Assembly: GCA_029215795.1 (NCBI GenBank)
Contig: JARDYH010000002.1
Location: 59,931,001 to 59,995,000 of the forward strand
Length of the DNA stretch: 64,000 bases
Direction of reading: 5' to 3'
From: Anniella stebbinsi
Taxonomy: Eukaryota > Chordata > Lepidosauria > Squamata > Anniellidae
The translations under genes were made by a program, and so were the position numbers. Each line of letters starts with the position of its first letter. Within the stretch, counting starts at the first letter, position 1. The notes beneath the pieces were generated by a model. The model saw only the letters and a list, made by a program, of their open reading frames with translations. It searched no databases and was not told where the DNA came from. Positions 33,901 through 45,934 of the stretch are shown piece by piece.

Positions 33901-34366
33901 CAAAAAGGATCTAAACTCTGTTTATATCCCCATGTGCACCATTATATTTTAAACTCAAAGAAGCTTGTGATTGTGCAGATTTCTTTAACAGCTTGACATT
34001 TGTACAACTCCGGAAAGCTTTCACAGAGTTAAGTCTAAATATGATGGACACTGCTTATAGGGATGGGAAGCACAGGGGATCCCAATAAACGAGTGTACTT
34101 GTATTTGTGTTTGCCGTGAGCCTGAGGATCTTATCCATTATATTCTTTACTATCCCCTATACAATGACCCAAGGGAACAATTTGTGGCACCCTTAATTGG
34201 AAACTACTTTTGCCAGAGCCCACTGGAAGTGATCTTTTACCTCCTCGTGGACATGGATAAATATGTGACTTGGCATGTAGCTCTGTTTGCCACAGCTGCC
34301 AAAAAGATTAGAAAGAAATACATAACAGAGATAGCCACTAATTGTAAAGGAGATGATTGCATTTGA
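30998..34366 (+). pseudogene. ORF2 of the APE-type LINE: endonuclease and reverse transcriptase
   Basis: APE-like endonuclease at 31001-31790: Leu-Ser-Trp-Asn-Val near the start, Gln-Glu-Thr-Trp, then Gly-Gly-Tyr-Leu-Asn-Ala where functional enzymes have Gly-Gly-Asp-Phe/Leu-Asn, and a preserved Ser-Asp-His-Phe-Pro at about 31755. A TAG at 31376-31378 interrupts it. Reverse transcriptase from about 32470: Ala-Pro-Gly-Glu-Asp, then Arg-Pro-Ile-Ser-Leu-Leu, Phe-Ile-Asp-Leu-x-x-Ala-Phe-Asp, Gly-Val-Lys-Gln-Gly-Cys-Ile-Leu-Ala-Pro-x-Leu-Phe-Asn (33040-33085), Tyr-Ala-Asp-Asp (about 33168-33180). A C-terminal Cys/His segment with Tyr-Pro-Leu-Tyr ends at 34366. Pieces lie in different frames (31397-32086, 32262-32600, 33036-33887), so it is dead. 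Confidence 0.85.
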
Positions 34367-34605
34367 CCATGTCCGATTTATATTACATCACTGACGGATC
34401 ACCTATGACATACCAGTCTATATTTTTTAATTTTGTTTATTATGTACTATATGCATTATGTCTATATACATTATGAATAACCTTTATGTGTGTGTTTTTA
34501 ATATTATTATTATTATTAATAATACTTTTTATTTTTTGGTGATTGTACTGTTATTGTTTGTTTTATGCAAAGGCCATTGGCCAAAAGCAATAAACTTGAC
34601 TGAGT

Positions 34606-35239
34606 ACCTCTTTGCAAATGTTCAAACTGCAGGTATCAAGGGGAGAGGCTAAATAAAGCATACGATGTCAGGGGAAGCTAGCCTGCACAGGGCTTCTCTT
34701 TACCTATTTAAGGATACCAATGGAATTTTCCCTAATAGGAGTTTCGTGGGGAGGGAGGGGAGAGTGATTTTCATCAGGATTGTGAGGTGGGGGAAAGGCC
34801 TGATCTTGCTCAGCCATTAATCTGCAGCTAGAATGTAAAAATTAGGCGCACTCATTGCATTCACATAATTAGCACCACATCTAATTTGACCCTGGGTGCA
34901 GATTCTCCAAGAAGGGCAGCAACCTTGAATGAGTATGCAGTTCATGGAACTGTAACAGGGATTCACATCTCCAGGCTTCATGTGGTCTTGACTATTCACA
35001 AGACAGTGAAACCCAGGAGTTATGTTACATTCAGAACTTCATTAACAAAGAGCCTTAGGATTGTGAATTGTTTGCAATGATACTCATCAATGACCATAAG
35101 TTGAAGCTGGAAACAGACTCTTGTTATAAATGAATGAAGCTATGTTTCTCTCAAAAGCCTTTCACAAAGTTGTTGTTATTTGTGATTAGAACTGGTAAAA
35201 GGTTGATCTTACAGAAGAAACTCATACTGAATTTGCCAC
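34606..35239. other. intronic sequence, nothing recognised
   Basis: No element or exon recognised. Confidence 0.3.
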
Positions 35240-35589
35240 TGTGGCCTCCAGCTTATGACTGCTACCTCTAATCAAAGTTTTAATGTTGGAAGCCTCCCAG
35301 GCCTACATGTTCAAGCTGATCAAATTGCAAAATTAACTGCTCAGGATCCCACAGCAGCTCTTGTCTTCAACTGGGTGGGGAGGGGAGAAATTGTAAGGAA
35401 TTTAAACCACCCGCAAGCTATCTGCCCATAAACTTTATGGCATCAACAATGCTTTCTATGGAAAAATAGTATTATTTCAGAAGATGGCTGCCAAATCATC
35501 TTGACCACATGCACACAGCACATCCTGGAAAGATCCACTGGAGACCTACCAGACCAAGTGCATTAGTCAGGAAGTCAGTAAGAAACTAA

Positions 35590-35942
35590 GGTCCCCTCTA
35601 CAAGGATTCGCTTTTGCGCCTGGTTAGCCGATTATGCGCATAATCGCTGAAGCGCATTTACGCCTAATACCTCTGCACGAGAGGCGCGAGAGGCGGCGAA
35701 GTGCATTAAGGGATGACCAAAATGCGCTTTACAAGTAGTTAATGCGCATAATCGCCTGTTCACATAGTCAAAATGCGCTTTAACGCTGGAGCAAAATAAA
35801 ACTCGCTGTTTAACGCGCATTCGAGAATGCGCATAATCGGAGAGATAACGCGCCTCTTCGCCCGATTTGCGCTCTGTTCTTGTAGAGGTAAAAAAATTTA
35901 AGCGCCTTGAAATTGCTTTAAACCTCTCTTGTAGAGGCAGCC
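35590..35942. mobile_element. MITE, CCTCTACAAG-end family, copy 2
   Basis: Left end ggtcccctctacaagg; right end cttgtagaggcagcc. Flanked by taa (35587-35589 and 35943-35945), a TWA-type 3-bp duplication typical of PIF/Harbinger. Better preserved than copy 1, with more intact gcgcataatcg words. Confidence 0.8.
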
Positions 35943-36094
35943 TAAGGTTGAGAATCCATACTGGTTTTGTATATCTATTCCAGGGGAAAACCTTTTTGTA
36001 AATGGCAGACTCCTACTCAAAATGGCTTGAAGTGGTAATAATCGCTTCACAAACATTTACTACAAAAATCACAAGCCTGAGCCAGTAATTTGCA

Positions 36095-36345
36095 AAACAT
36101 TATTATTATTATTATTTATTTATTCCATTTATATACCGCCCCATAGCCGAAACTCTCTGGGCGGTTTACAAAAATTAAAAACATTGAACATTAAAAACAC
36201 CAATATACAAAAATTAAAACCATAAAAAGCATAAAAACAAGTTATAATTACAATATCCTTTTAAAAAAAAAACAATTCTGGGTCAAAGCACAACAACAAC
36301 ACAAAACCCTCACATCACTACTTTCAATTACATGTCACTATATTC
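36095..36345 (-). mobile_element. L2-type LINE 3'UTR and tail
   Basis: On the minus strand it reads ttttgtgttgttgttgtgct, then tgacccagaattgtt, an A/T-rich UTR and the tail gtaaaccgcccagagagttt. The same UTR follows the L2 ORF2 end at 55640-55720, which ties this tail to L2. Confidence 0.75.
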
Positions 36346-36579
36346 AATGACAGAAGTCAGTCCTGCAGAGTTACTCATAGAATGACATCTCAAGATTTGC
36401 CTCAACTGTCTCCACCAGGAGCATACTGTGGATGCAGCTCTGTCAGCACCTACTCTTTTTCACCAGAAGAATGTATCTGGACTACAGTGGGTTCCTTTCA
36501 CTATCACTAAGGTCACTGGACCTGTGTCATTCAATGTCCACAATGATCAACTGAGAGGATGTTCTTCCCAGAGTGACTA

Positions 36580-37290
36580 ACAGGGTTGGCCCTACAATGA
36601 TGCAGTGCAACTGGTCATGTGGAATGGAAAGTGCAGCAGATTGCACCACTTTCCCCACCCAACGGGCCTCCTTCCACTGCCTGCCTGGCCATGTTTTCCC
36701 CCGCCCACTGTGCCATGGCACTACCACCACTGCCTTCTCCTCCCCTGCCCACCTCGCTTTTTACTTGCCGGCCTCTTCCACTTTCTTCCCCACCTGCAGG
36801 GGCCTCCAAGCAGTTTGGTTGAAATATCATGAGAGGTCCTGGCCAACTCTCCCAGGAGTCCAGCAAGCAGGTATGGAGGTAGGGTCATTTGCTTCTTGCC
36901 TGGTCACTTGCTCAACCTCCCTCACTTGCTCCTGCCTGCCCAGTTGCACTCACATTGTGCCCCAGCCACAGGAGTCCTGTGAGAGGTGCCCCCCACTACC
37001 AGCAACAGAAATGGAAGTACCAGCAACAAAAATGCCCTGGAAGAATCATAGAATAGTAGAGTTGAAAGGAGCTTATAAGACCAGCCCCACTCTTGCCTGG
37101 AGCAGAAAGGGGTGGCTTGCCAGTGCTTCTTACACCAACTGCCAATGCAGGCATGCACAGGCAGGGCAAGTGGAGCCCAGAGGAAGGGAGCAAATGAGGG
37201 ATCAGACGGACAATTGACCGGCTGAGCGATGAGCGTGGGCAGGTTGGCGGCAGTGTCACCTCACTTGAGGCGGCAATAATTTTTGAGCTG
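36580..37290. mobile_element. hAT-like non-autonomous element (CAGGGTTGGCCC ends)
   Basis: Starts cagggttggccctacaat and ends tttttgagctgggcctgg, the approximate complement. GC-rich interior with Pro/Ser-coding shadow ORFs. A CR1 tail fragment (aatcatagaatagtagagtt) is embedded at 37045-37066. The flanks tgactaa and tgattga are only partly alike. Confidence 0.45.
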
Positions 37291-38024
37291 GGCCTGGTGA
37301 TTGAACAACAGCATTACCAGAAGAGGGATCTTTCCTAGAGTGATCTGTAACAGAAGATCTTGCTATACCTCCTATGTTTAATGGCCAGAGATGTTAAATA
37401 CAGACAGTACTATTGCACTCCTATTTTTGCATGTAAATAGGGGGCAATGTATCAAAGCTGTGTCGCTGTACATATTCCATTCATTTCAATAAGGATTGCA
37501 CATTTAGTTCACAACATCCACTGAAAAGAACAAAGGACATCCAGTTGACAGTTTTGGTGAACTTGTGCGTAATGATATTTTCTTGCCTTGTGCACAGACA
37601 TATATTTTTTCCAGTACATATTAACAGTAACAAGGTCAAATAGAAAAAGTCAGGAAGGAAGCCAAATAAGTTGCTATTTCAAAAATATTTAGGAAAGACT
37701 GGGTGTGTTCTCTAACGATGCAGATCAAGATAGATTTCACTAAACAGCAACATTTGACTTGGCAGCATTACAAGGCTAAACTCAGACTGCAACATGGCAA
37801 CTCTTCAGTTATGTATCAGGCATTCTTACTCAACATTCTTTTTCATAAAAGTAAGTAATATAAATGCCATACAAATGCATATTATTAATTCAGGAAAATT
37901 AATGCAGGTGAAGCTATACATGATGTGGGAGTTCTGTGAACGGAACTCCCAACATCTTTTTATTTGACAAAAAGGATTTTGTGGGGGAGGGATTTATATC
38001 AGGGCCACAATGGGCTGGTTCACA
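37291..38024. other. intronic sequence, nothing recognised
   Basis: A/T-rich; no coding or repeat signature recognised. Confidence 0.3.
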
Positions 38025-38745
38025 CGTCATGATAAGCCAAGCTGAGAATAAGCCACAGTGGATCAGCTGTTCGATCGCTAACACATGTTAGCCCCAAGAC
38101 CGCTTTGCAACTTGCATGGTTTGTTCCCCCTTAGTCCTCCTGCCTGCTCCCGGCACATATTCCATGGGCCTTTGCGGCACAACTTCAGCAGCCTACCCTG
38201 CTAATAAGCGGAAATGCACTCATTAGCAGAGTTTATTTTGGAGAATTTTTCCCACCTCTTGGAAGATTTGCATATATTTAACAGTGGAGGGGGTCCACCT
38301 TCAGGGAGATTTGTACAAATTCTCTAAAGCATAGCACAGGAGTTACGCAAATTTGCCCAAATTTCCCTGAAAGTTTTTTTTAAGTTAAAATTTGCACAAA
38401 TCTCCCCAAAGAAGAAAAAAGTGTCACTGTCTGGGAGGATGACAAAGTGGAGGAGCAAATTGACAAGCGTAATTTCTTATTGATGTATCAGAGGAGGGTG
38501 ACACTAAAGAGATTGCGAGGAGTAGCTGGATTTTCACCTGTCTTGCAAGGCTGCTCTATAGCCTTTTCCAACAAGCCATGCATAAGCCACTCTAGCAGGT
38601 TCTTATGTCATGACAAGCCACCCTGAACAACCCAAAAACAAGCCATGGGTTCTCAGAAGAAACTGTGCCAGGTTCGGGCATCATGCCAAACAAACAAAGG
38701 GTGACAACCCACTGTGGGTTGTCTCGTTCTGCGGACCAGGTCATT
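38025..38745. mobile_element. palindromic MITE with GGTTCACACG ends
   Basis: Left end gggctggttcacacgtcatg; right end cgttctgcggaccaggtc. Internal words aagccac and gataagcc recur on both strands. Same style as 12888, 42290 and 44205. Borders approximate. Confidence 0.45.
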
Positions 38746-41700
38746 CCTTTCCTCTTCCAATTTTATAACTAATCCTCATGCTTTTCATTAGGACAGCTAA
38801 ACCTTCCCTCTGACACATTAATGTTGGATGGTCCAGCACCCATGAGGATCAACCGTACCAGCAATTGTCTTTGGACTATTAAGTACCTTTTGGGTATGGG
38901 GGGGGGGGGGTAAATCCAGTTGGTATTAAGACCAGAATGTTGTTATAAGAAAGAATGATAGAATAATTTCACAAATATTTGGAATATGCATAAAACAACA
39001 TAGTCTGCCAAACCTATCCCAGATGTTGGTACATGATGTTCTTTTGGAAAAGATGACATTTCAAAAGGTACCTAAATACCTTAGGCACACATTAAACTAT
39101 TGCCTAGACAAAAATGAACAAGATTTACTCCGCCTAATCCAAAACCCTATTCACACAATTTCAGCAGATAGCAGCTTTTGTTTGTTGTGTGATAAGCAGA
39201 TACTTTATCTCAGCCAATGCTGTGATTTGTCAAAAAGGTTAATGTGTTGTGCAAGGCTATACTCAGCACAGGTTCAAACAGTAACATAGGCCAGGACAAT
39301 CGTCTTGTATCATAAGGTTCATTAGCTACTAGTCCCTTATGCCTGGTTCTCACACACTACAGCTCAAGTTGTATACTTGTGTCTTGACTGTACTAATTCA
39401 ACTATAGCTGGAGATCATCAAGATATAACGCTCCTCTAGACAGAAACGTCTCTGCATATAAAAAGCTAGATGCCAAAAAGAGGGGTTCTAGTTTAAGTCT
39501 TCGCCCAGTCATGCTAGTTTTCTGTGTGTACGAATTCTTTTTCATGGACTTGAATTCTATAATGTAAACCCACACCTGCAATGTGAAGCGATACAGTTAC
39601 ATCACAGGTTTACCACCTCATCTGGTATTTGTGAGAACTAATCCCAATTCCCACTATTATTCACACATTGATGTATTCTTGGAGAACATGGGAAAGTCCA
39701 ATCACCAACTTTTCCATATACGTCAGTGACACTGATGGGGATTGGAGGCATGGTTTGGACACCAGAAGACTAATCATGTAGTTTATACTAGCGTATCTAC
39801 AGATCATAAGACATCTTAAAAATTCCCACCCCTCTAATAAGCTACCATGTGCAGATGTGGGGAAATTAAGTAGAACCAAAAGGACAAAATGGAAAAAAGG
39901 GTTTAAGGATAATCAAACAAACCAAATAGTTAAGAAAAGGTGTACTATTATATAATTTTTGTATGGCTTCATATATAGTACAGAAGGAGGGAAAGACAAA
40001 GTGCTTATATATATATATATATATACACACACTTCTTACCCGCCTCTCCCTTTGGAGCAAAGCGGGGAACAACGTTAATACAACAGTACTGTATAAATCG
40101 ATTTCATAAAACCAATTAAAAGAGCATATAAAACCAATGCAATATTAAAATAACAATATGACTAGCAAAAGGTTCCTACCATCATAATCTACAGTATTTC
40201 AATATCTCCATATAAAACCTACTCAAGAAGTGAAGAAGCAGGCATACTAGCTTGTTTCTAGTTGCTGTTGAATCTTAAGCTTAATTTCCCCCCCCCCCAT
40301 TCTACATTCAAGACTACAGTTATAAGTGCAACTCTTTGAGTGCACCTTCCAAAACCCTGTTTCCTGCATAACAATTGTTTTCTGACAATACTAACACCCT
40401 TTGAGTTGACTGAAGGTCTCTCACATAGCAACTTGTTAATCACACTGCCTTTTGTCACATCCGGGCATCTTTCAGATTCTTCCAGACTGAAGTGAAGTAG
40501 ACTGTTTTTGCTTTCCCCTCTGCTCTGCTCGAGCTTTTGCTGCTTGCCCTCCTTCTCTCCAATCCTTCAGTTTTTAGCCACAATTAAAAAGTGGCTGAAT
40601 GTGTAGCAACTCTGAACAACTCCTGGCATGTAAATCAAACAAGCTCTGGGAATGCTGGTGAGTTGGGTGTGGCTTCCCAAAACTATTTGATCTCCAACTA
40701 TGTGACTCCTGCTCATTCTGGAGCTGCGGTTGCCTCAGCTGCATTACAATGGCAGCTATACTATGTCCCATGAAGTCATAAATTTGTCATAAAGGGACAG
40801 CATGATGCTATGGAAGTTGCCATGCCATTGTTGTTTCTTGTACAAATACTGTCTCAGCATTCAAATTGCAAAAAAAATAATAATAAAGTGGTAGTTTTCT
40901 TCGTTTCAGAGTTCTCCTTTAAGCACAGAAGTCTTGCCAACAGTGAGTCCCCCACCCTGCAAGTTAATATAAGCCTAGTCATGATAATTTGCCTGTTAGT
41001 AGCCTGATTATGGTTTGCAAATTTCAGTGAGTCAAAGCTGAATACCAGTTATTTTAAAGGGAACATCCTAATGTACACAATGTAGATTTGCTACTTCTAC
41101 AACAGAAGTCCAAATTAGGCATGCAAAAGGAAAATTATTAATTTAGAGCATACAATTCTGACACACATTTTCTGCTTGCATTAGAAAATTACCATTCATC
41201 AAAACCAGTATAACAGCTCCATCCAACAATATTATTGCTCAAACCTCAGGCTGACCAGGAGGTAACTTCATTTAAAAATTAATGGGTTTCTGTCGTGCTG
41301 TCATGCCAGTTTCATTAATTTAGTTAGATGCACCCTGGGAAAATAAAGTGTCTCAATACTCATTCATTACATAGTTATTCCTCGGAGATTTCAAAATTGC
41401 TGGTCTCATCTGTAAAGATGCAGGAAAAATTAGTAATCTATTTCATGTAATGACAGCCATTTCAAAGAGTGGTAAATTTATGAAAAGATTTGTGAGATCT
41501 TTTGTTCCTTTCATTCTTTTCCAAATGAATACCAGAAATATGGAGGGAGCTGATACCGTGTCATTCACATATATTATATATATGTAACTACATTAAAAAC
41601 CCAATTCATTGCCAGCATGTCAAAATTATAAACTCTTTAAAAAGAAAAAAAGGACTCCTTTCCATCCCATATCATGGAATAGAATGAATCCAAGCTTTAC

Positions 41701-42285
41701 GATTCTGACTCAAAAAGCTTGTTGTGATGCAAGCAATCCTTAGTAGGTAAATGGTATCTGGTCCAATGAGTATCAACCCGAAAGGCAGCCTGCCCGTTTG
41801 AGATGTTACTGCAGAACACTAATTGTGGACTTCCAAGGAAGAATGCTTCTGACTGTCAAACTGATGGCAAGTCCTGATTATGCTGTAGGCTAGCTGAAGG
41901 CCTTCCAAACAGATGCTAACATACAAGAGACAGTAAGTATAAGGCTATTTTCTCTACTTTGAATTATAAGCTCCCCCACAAGAGGCAACCAGCTGGCCAA
42001 GCCAGAGATGGCATTGCTGAAGTCTATCCAAAGAGAGAGGTAGCAAGTGTTGTGCCATCACAGGACCACGCCTGGGCTGAGACTATGCATGATAACATTA
42101 GGCAGAGTGAGAACTCTCTCCAGGTAATGATTCAGATGCAAGAAAGTTCTACCCCCACACCATTCATATTAGTACATCTTATTAAAAAGTATTACCTGGT
42201 TTCAGATTAAATCTGAATTTAATTCAGTTTTCATTCTATACTTATAATTTCTCTAAAGTGATTTCACAAACCTCTATCAAACACA
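38746..42285. other. intronic sequence with minor repeats
   Basis: A g-run lies at about 38898-38911 and a ta run at 40004-40023. From 40030 to about 40180 there is a minus-strand LINE tail (acccgcctctccctttgga, then ggggaacaac), like the one inside 9625-9768. No host exon recognised. Confidence 0.35.
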
Positions 42286-42289
42286 TTGG

Positions 42290-42640
42290 ATGGGTTCAGA
42301 CAACATGATAACACACACTCAAGGGTTGAGTATAATTTAAGTGTGGGTTGCCATTGAACCATGGGTTGCTGTTGAAATGTGGATTGCTGTTGAAATGTGG
42401 ATTGCTGTTGAAATGTGGATTATTGTATTGTCTGAACCCAGCCTTGCTAACAAGCCATGGTTTGTTAACCACAAACAACTCATGAAGAGAACCCATGATT
42501 TGCTGTTGGGCTGTGAATTGTGGGTTAAGAAATCAGAGTTTGTTAGCACAGTTGGGTTCAGACAATATGTTAACTTGTGTTTCAACAACAAACCATACAC
42601 GGCCCAGGCGTGGGTTCTCATGTTGTCTTAGCTCAGACAT
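42290..42640. mobile_element. palindromic MITEs with TGGGTTCAGACAAC ends
   Basis: 42293-42443 is bounded by tgggttcagacaacatg and its complement attgtctgaaccca. A second related unit follows to about 42640. Between 42365 and 42425 an 18-bp unit (tgttgaaatgtggattgc) is repeated three times. Confidence 0.6.
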
Positions 42641-42699
42641 GAAGTTAAAGCCTGATTTTCTATGTAAAAATTCAAACTAAGACTCATTTTAACATAGAA

Positions 42700-42872
42700 G
42701 CGAGCAGGCTTAACAGTTAAAATGTTTTAAAGTGTTTTAATGACAGCTGTTTTATGTTTATGGTTTTAAATTTTGTATGTTGTCTTTTTAATGCTCAATC
42801 TTTTTAATTTTTGTAAACCGCCCAGAGAGCTTCAGCTATGGGGCACTATATAAGTGTAATAAATAATTAATA
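42700..42872 (+). mobile_element. L2-type LINE 3' tail
   Basis: T-rich UTR ending gtaaaccgcccagagagctt and ataagtgtaataaataatta. Confidence 0.7.
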
Positions 42873-44204
42873 ATATTTTTTTTTCAAGTGCAAGCTACCA
42901 TTTCTGTAATCCAGGGCCAAACAACTAGTAATATGACTAGTGACAGTGGTGGGGAAAAGGGCTAGAAGTACATGTCGCAGACAGAGGCATGGCCTTTGAA
43001 AGATGAGTGGAGGAAGCACAGAGACTACACAAAGTCCTTCTAGGGTGCACAAATCACTATGGCTGGCTGGCTGAAGGCAACTCTGACTCCAAGGGTTAAT
43101 TAAATCCTAGCCAACCACTTCAAAAAAGCATTAACAGCAGAAATATTACTGACCACTTCCTATGCTTGCTTAATCATTTGCTGGCTCTTTTTCTTCTCCT
43201 GTCTTGAAGATAATGTATTTCATTTCCCAGTCCTCCATAATTGGAAGGAAATGTAAATCCTAGTAAATCCCAGTGTACAGACAACAATTATATGAAAAAG
43301 GACCTCAAGGTCTGTTGCAGACACAGGAGCTTGCCTTCCAGCAGGCAACCAGGAATCACTTGTGCACACAAGTACTTAAGTATCACAGTTCTCAAATCAC
43401 CATATCTGGAGAGAGATCCTGAAAGCCTTGCTTCCATTATGGCCAAGGCAGCTGTATTAAGTCCATAATCTTCAGTATGCTCACCAGGAATCAAGTACCA
43501 TGGAAATCAGTGGATCAAGGCCTCCTTCATGCACACAGTATGGGAGCTGCTTCCTCATCATGCAATACTAGAATGCAAATGCTTCATAATTGGATGAATA
43601 AAGGAAGATGCATTACTTTAATGTTGTCTATCCCAAGGAAGGAATTAACACTATTTGGCAACAACTCCCAAATTATTATAAGAACTCTCCCCATTGTGAT
43701 GTTGTGACATTGGATGCTAAATCTGTTTAGTTTAAATTGTTTCTATCATGAACTGCATGATTTATTTACATATGTCAGGTTTAGATAAAATAACTTTGCT
43801 TATAAACTAGTGATATTCCCACAATTAACTACCAACTTGTAAACTATTTGTAATATGCAAGGTTAATGACAACCTGTTACTTCTCTTTATTTCGCTCTCA
43901 CTCACTCAGATTACAATTATGCTGCAGGGATGATATCTCTAAACTGATATTTCAGTAGGACATATTCATAAGACTTTAACCCCCAGGTATGAATTAAAAA
44001 TAAATCACTGCATTCTTTTATCTTCTTCTCATGTAAATTCTCAGAAGTAGAACTCATTAAAATATACAGAACTATGTCATTACATTCAAAATACAAAGCA
44101 AAAAACACTAAGTTAGTTCCATTCAAAACCTCATTTATATCTTGCCTATCTTAATTTTGGATCCCTGGACCAGTGATTCTACCACTTCATTAAACTATTG
44201 GGCC
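42873..44204. other. intronic sequence, nothing recognised
   Basis: No exon or element recognised. Confidence 0.3.
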
Positions 44205-44540
44205 AGTTCGCACAACACGAGGGTGGTTAATATGCAATGGTGGCCTGTTAACACACACACCCCGCCTCGTGTGCCCATTGTGTGCTGCCCAATTTACCTA
44301 ACTACCCATGCCAGGCATGGCGTGTCATGACGTCCAAACCTGGCAAGGGTGGCTGACTCAGGTGGTTAAGAAAGGACCATGGTTTGGGGGTGGATTGTTA
44401 GCATCCCCAGGTTCAGATGTCATAAGCATCACCCTGTGAGGGTAATTAGTTAAATCAGACAGCACGCTACTGACAAGCAAGAGCTGGTTAACAAGCCACC
44501 ATGTCTTGTTGACCACCCTCGTGTTATACAAACCCAGTCA
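44205..44540. mobile_element. MITE with GGGCCAGTTCGCACAACACGA ends
   Basis: Left gggccagttcgcacaacacg and right cctcgtgttatacaaaccca are approximately complementary. It contains the words ggtggttaa and ttaaccac. It directly adjoins the element at 44543. Confidence 0.55.
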
Positions 44541-44542
44541 CT

Positions 44543-44768
44543 GGCTCAATTCGGACGACACAATAAACAACTGGTGTGGGGAAAACAATCGTCAGTTGTT
44601 TTGACTATTGTGTCATCCAAATGCTGCCATAGTCAACTCAGTGCTGATCTTAATCCACACCACAGTTGATTATTTATTACCATGTTGCGTGGGGAGTACC
44701 CCCTAGTTGAACAACTGTAAAGTTGATCATTACCCCACCATTGACTATCGTGTCGTCCTAATTGAGCC
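44543..44768. mobile_element. palindromic MITE, GGCTCAATTCGGACGAC family, copy 2
   Basis: Left ggctcaattcggacgacaca; right tgtcgtcctaattgagcc. It aligns in reverse orientation with 7499-7724, and act flanks it on each side. Better preserved than copy 1. Confidence 0.8.
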
Positions 44769-45934
44769 ACTGTCTTAAGCATTAAGAGTGAAATCTAGTG
44801 AACGAATAGCTGTCACTAAAGCTATACCCGCAATACACTATACAGAACTAGCATGAGCCTCTGCATAGTTATTTTAAAGTTAAGTCCCACCATATTCAAT
44901 GGGACTTATTCCAAGGTCAGCATGCATAAGACCGCAGCCTTAAGCTGATTAGGGGAATCCAGGAAATCGTACTTCCATGAGGGAGCAAGAATCTTCAACA
45001 AAGAATTCTAAGCACCTCTCCAAGCTATAATTCTCAAGATCCTTTAAGGAGAAGCCATGACAGTAAAAGTGATATAAAGGCCACAACCCAACACAAAGTT
45101 AAGTGTATTTAAATCCATTAAAATACAGTAAATTAGCTTAATGCTAACAATCCTATGAACACTTACTTGGAAGTACGCCCCATTGAACACAGTGGGATTA
45201 ATTCTGAGTAAACACGCGAAGGATTACATTGTTAATGTTGCATTGGATTGTGGCCTGATTGTGCATTTTAGCTTCTTTGATTTCAAAGGACTTAAACTAT
45301 TTTTTTGTATTACATGGCAGCACACTAATGTTTCTTACAAAGTGTGCATGCAAGAGGAAGGCACAGCTAATTCTGCTAACTGACAAGTTTATCTGTATGA
45401 TTCACTTGCTTGTAAATATGTATTAGACCTATTCACATATTACATTTTAAGCGTGCACATAAATAATCTTAGCTGTGCCCCTGAAAGCATAATGTATGAA
45501 GTGGCCCTTAGGTACAACTAACTTTCATTGCACTGCACATAAAGGATTGGAAAATACATATTAGCCTGGAGTTACTTAGGCTTTTATCCTAATACAATGT
45601 ATTTTAAATAAATCCCACTGAAATTAATGAGACTAATTTCCTAGTAGGATGTTAAGTCTTTCCATTTTACCAAATACCAAAAAGTTTTCCAACTGCTACA
45701 AATTGTCTCAATTTCAGGCCGGACTGTACTCATGATTAAGTTCTCAAACAAGTGCCTGACAGATTTTGGATTATTTTTTATGGACCAGCATGGCTTATTT
45801 TGTTTTATTTGCTAGAGACAGACACTTGTAGCTGAATCACTGTTATCCAGGTGTAATCCTTTTTCTACACCTAAAACCAGTGTCGGTACAATAATGTTTA
45901 TATTATTGACCTAATATATTATAAATTACATTAT
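44769..45934. other. intronic sequence with short dispersed repeats
   Basis: Short blocks such as taagtcccaccatattcaat (44882), attgaacacagtgggattaa (45182) and aaatcccactgaaattaatg (45610) belong to a dispersed squamate repeat also seen at 21360, 25470, 47095, 51210 and 53510. No gene recognised. Confidence 0.4.

Larger units (their letters stand above)
28970..34605 (+). mobile_element. APE-type non-LTR retrotransposon, near full length, decayed
   Basis: Contains a leader, ORF1 (29332-30994) and ORF2 (30998-34366) with endonuclease and reverse transcriptase, then a 3'UTR ending at aataaacttgactgag (34588-34605). A second copy with the same RT and tail-side protein lies at 55750-57865. The clade is not certain: the APE endonuclease, the C-terminal Cys/His motif with CPLY-like residues and the lack of an L1-like ORF1 leave Ingi/Vingi-like or another APE clade open. 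Confidence 0.85.
35240..36560 (+). mobile_element. Gypsy-like pol remnant (integrase), broken up
   Basis: Decayed codons read as a Gypsy integrase: a His-x3-His-Pro-Gly region near 35500-35530 (zinc-binding N-terminus), Ala-Asp-Ser-Tyr-Ser-Lys-Trp-Leu-Glu-Val at about 36005-36035 (integrase core), and Val-Thr-Gly-Pro-Val-Ser-Phe-Asn-Val at about 36505-36535 (C-terminal region). The order is right for + strand pol. It is split by the MITE at 35590-35942 and an L2 tail at 36095-36345. No LTRs are seen. Confidence 0.5.

Noticed and set aside
28581..35942. composite transposon mobilised by the two flanking MITEs
   Set aside because: Each MITE has its own distinct 3-bp flank (tga and taa), showing separate insertions.
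36573..37217. 214-codon ORF
   Set aside because: Overlaps open frames on both strands in a GC-rich non-autonomous hAT-like element; no recognisable protein.
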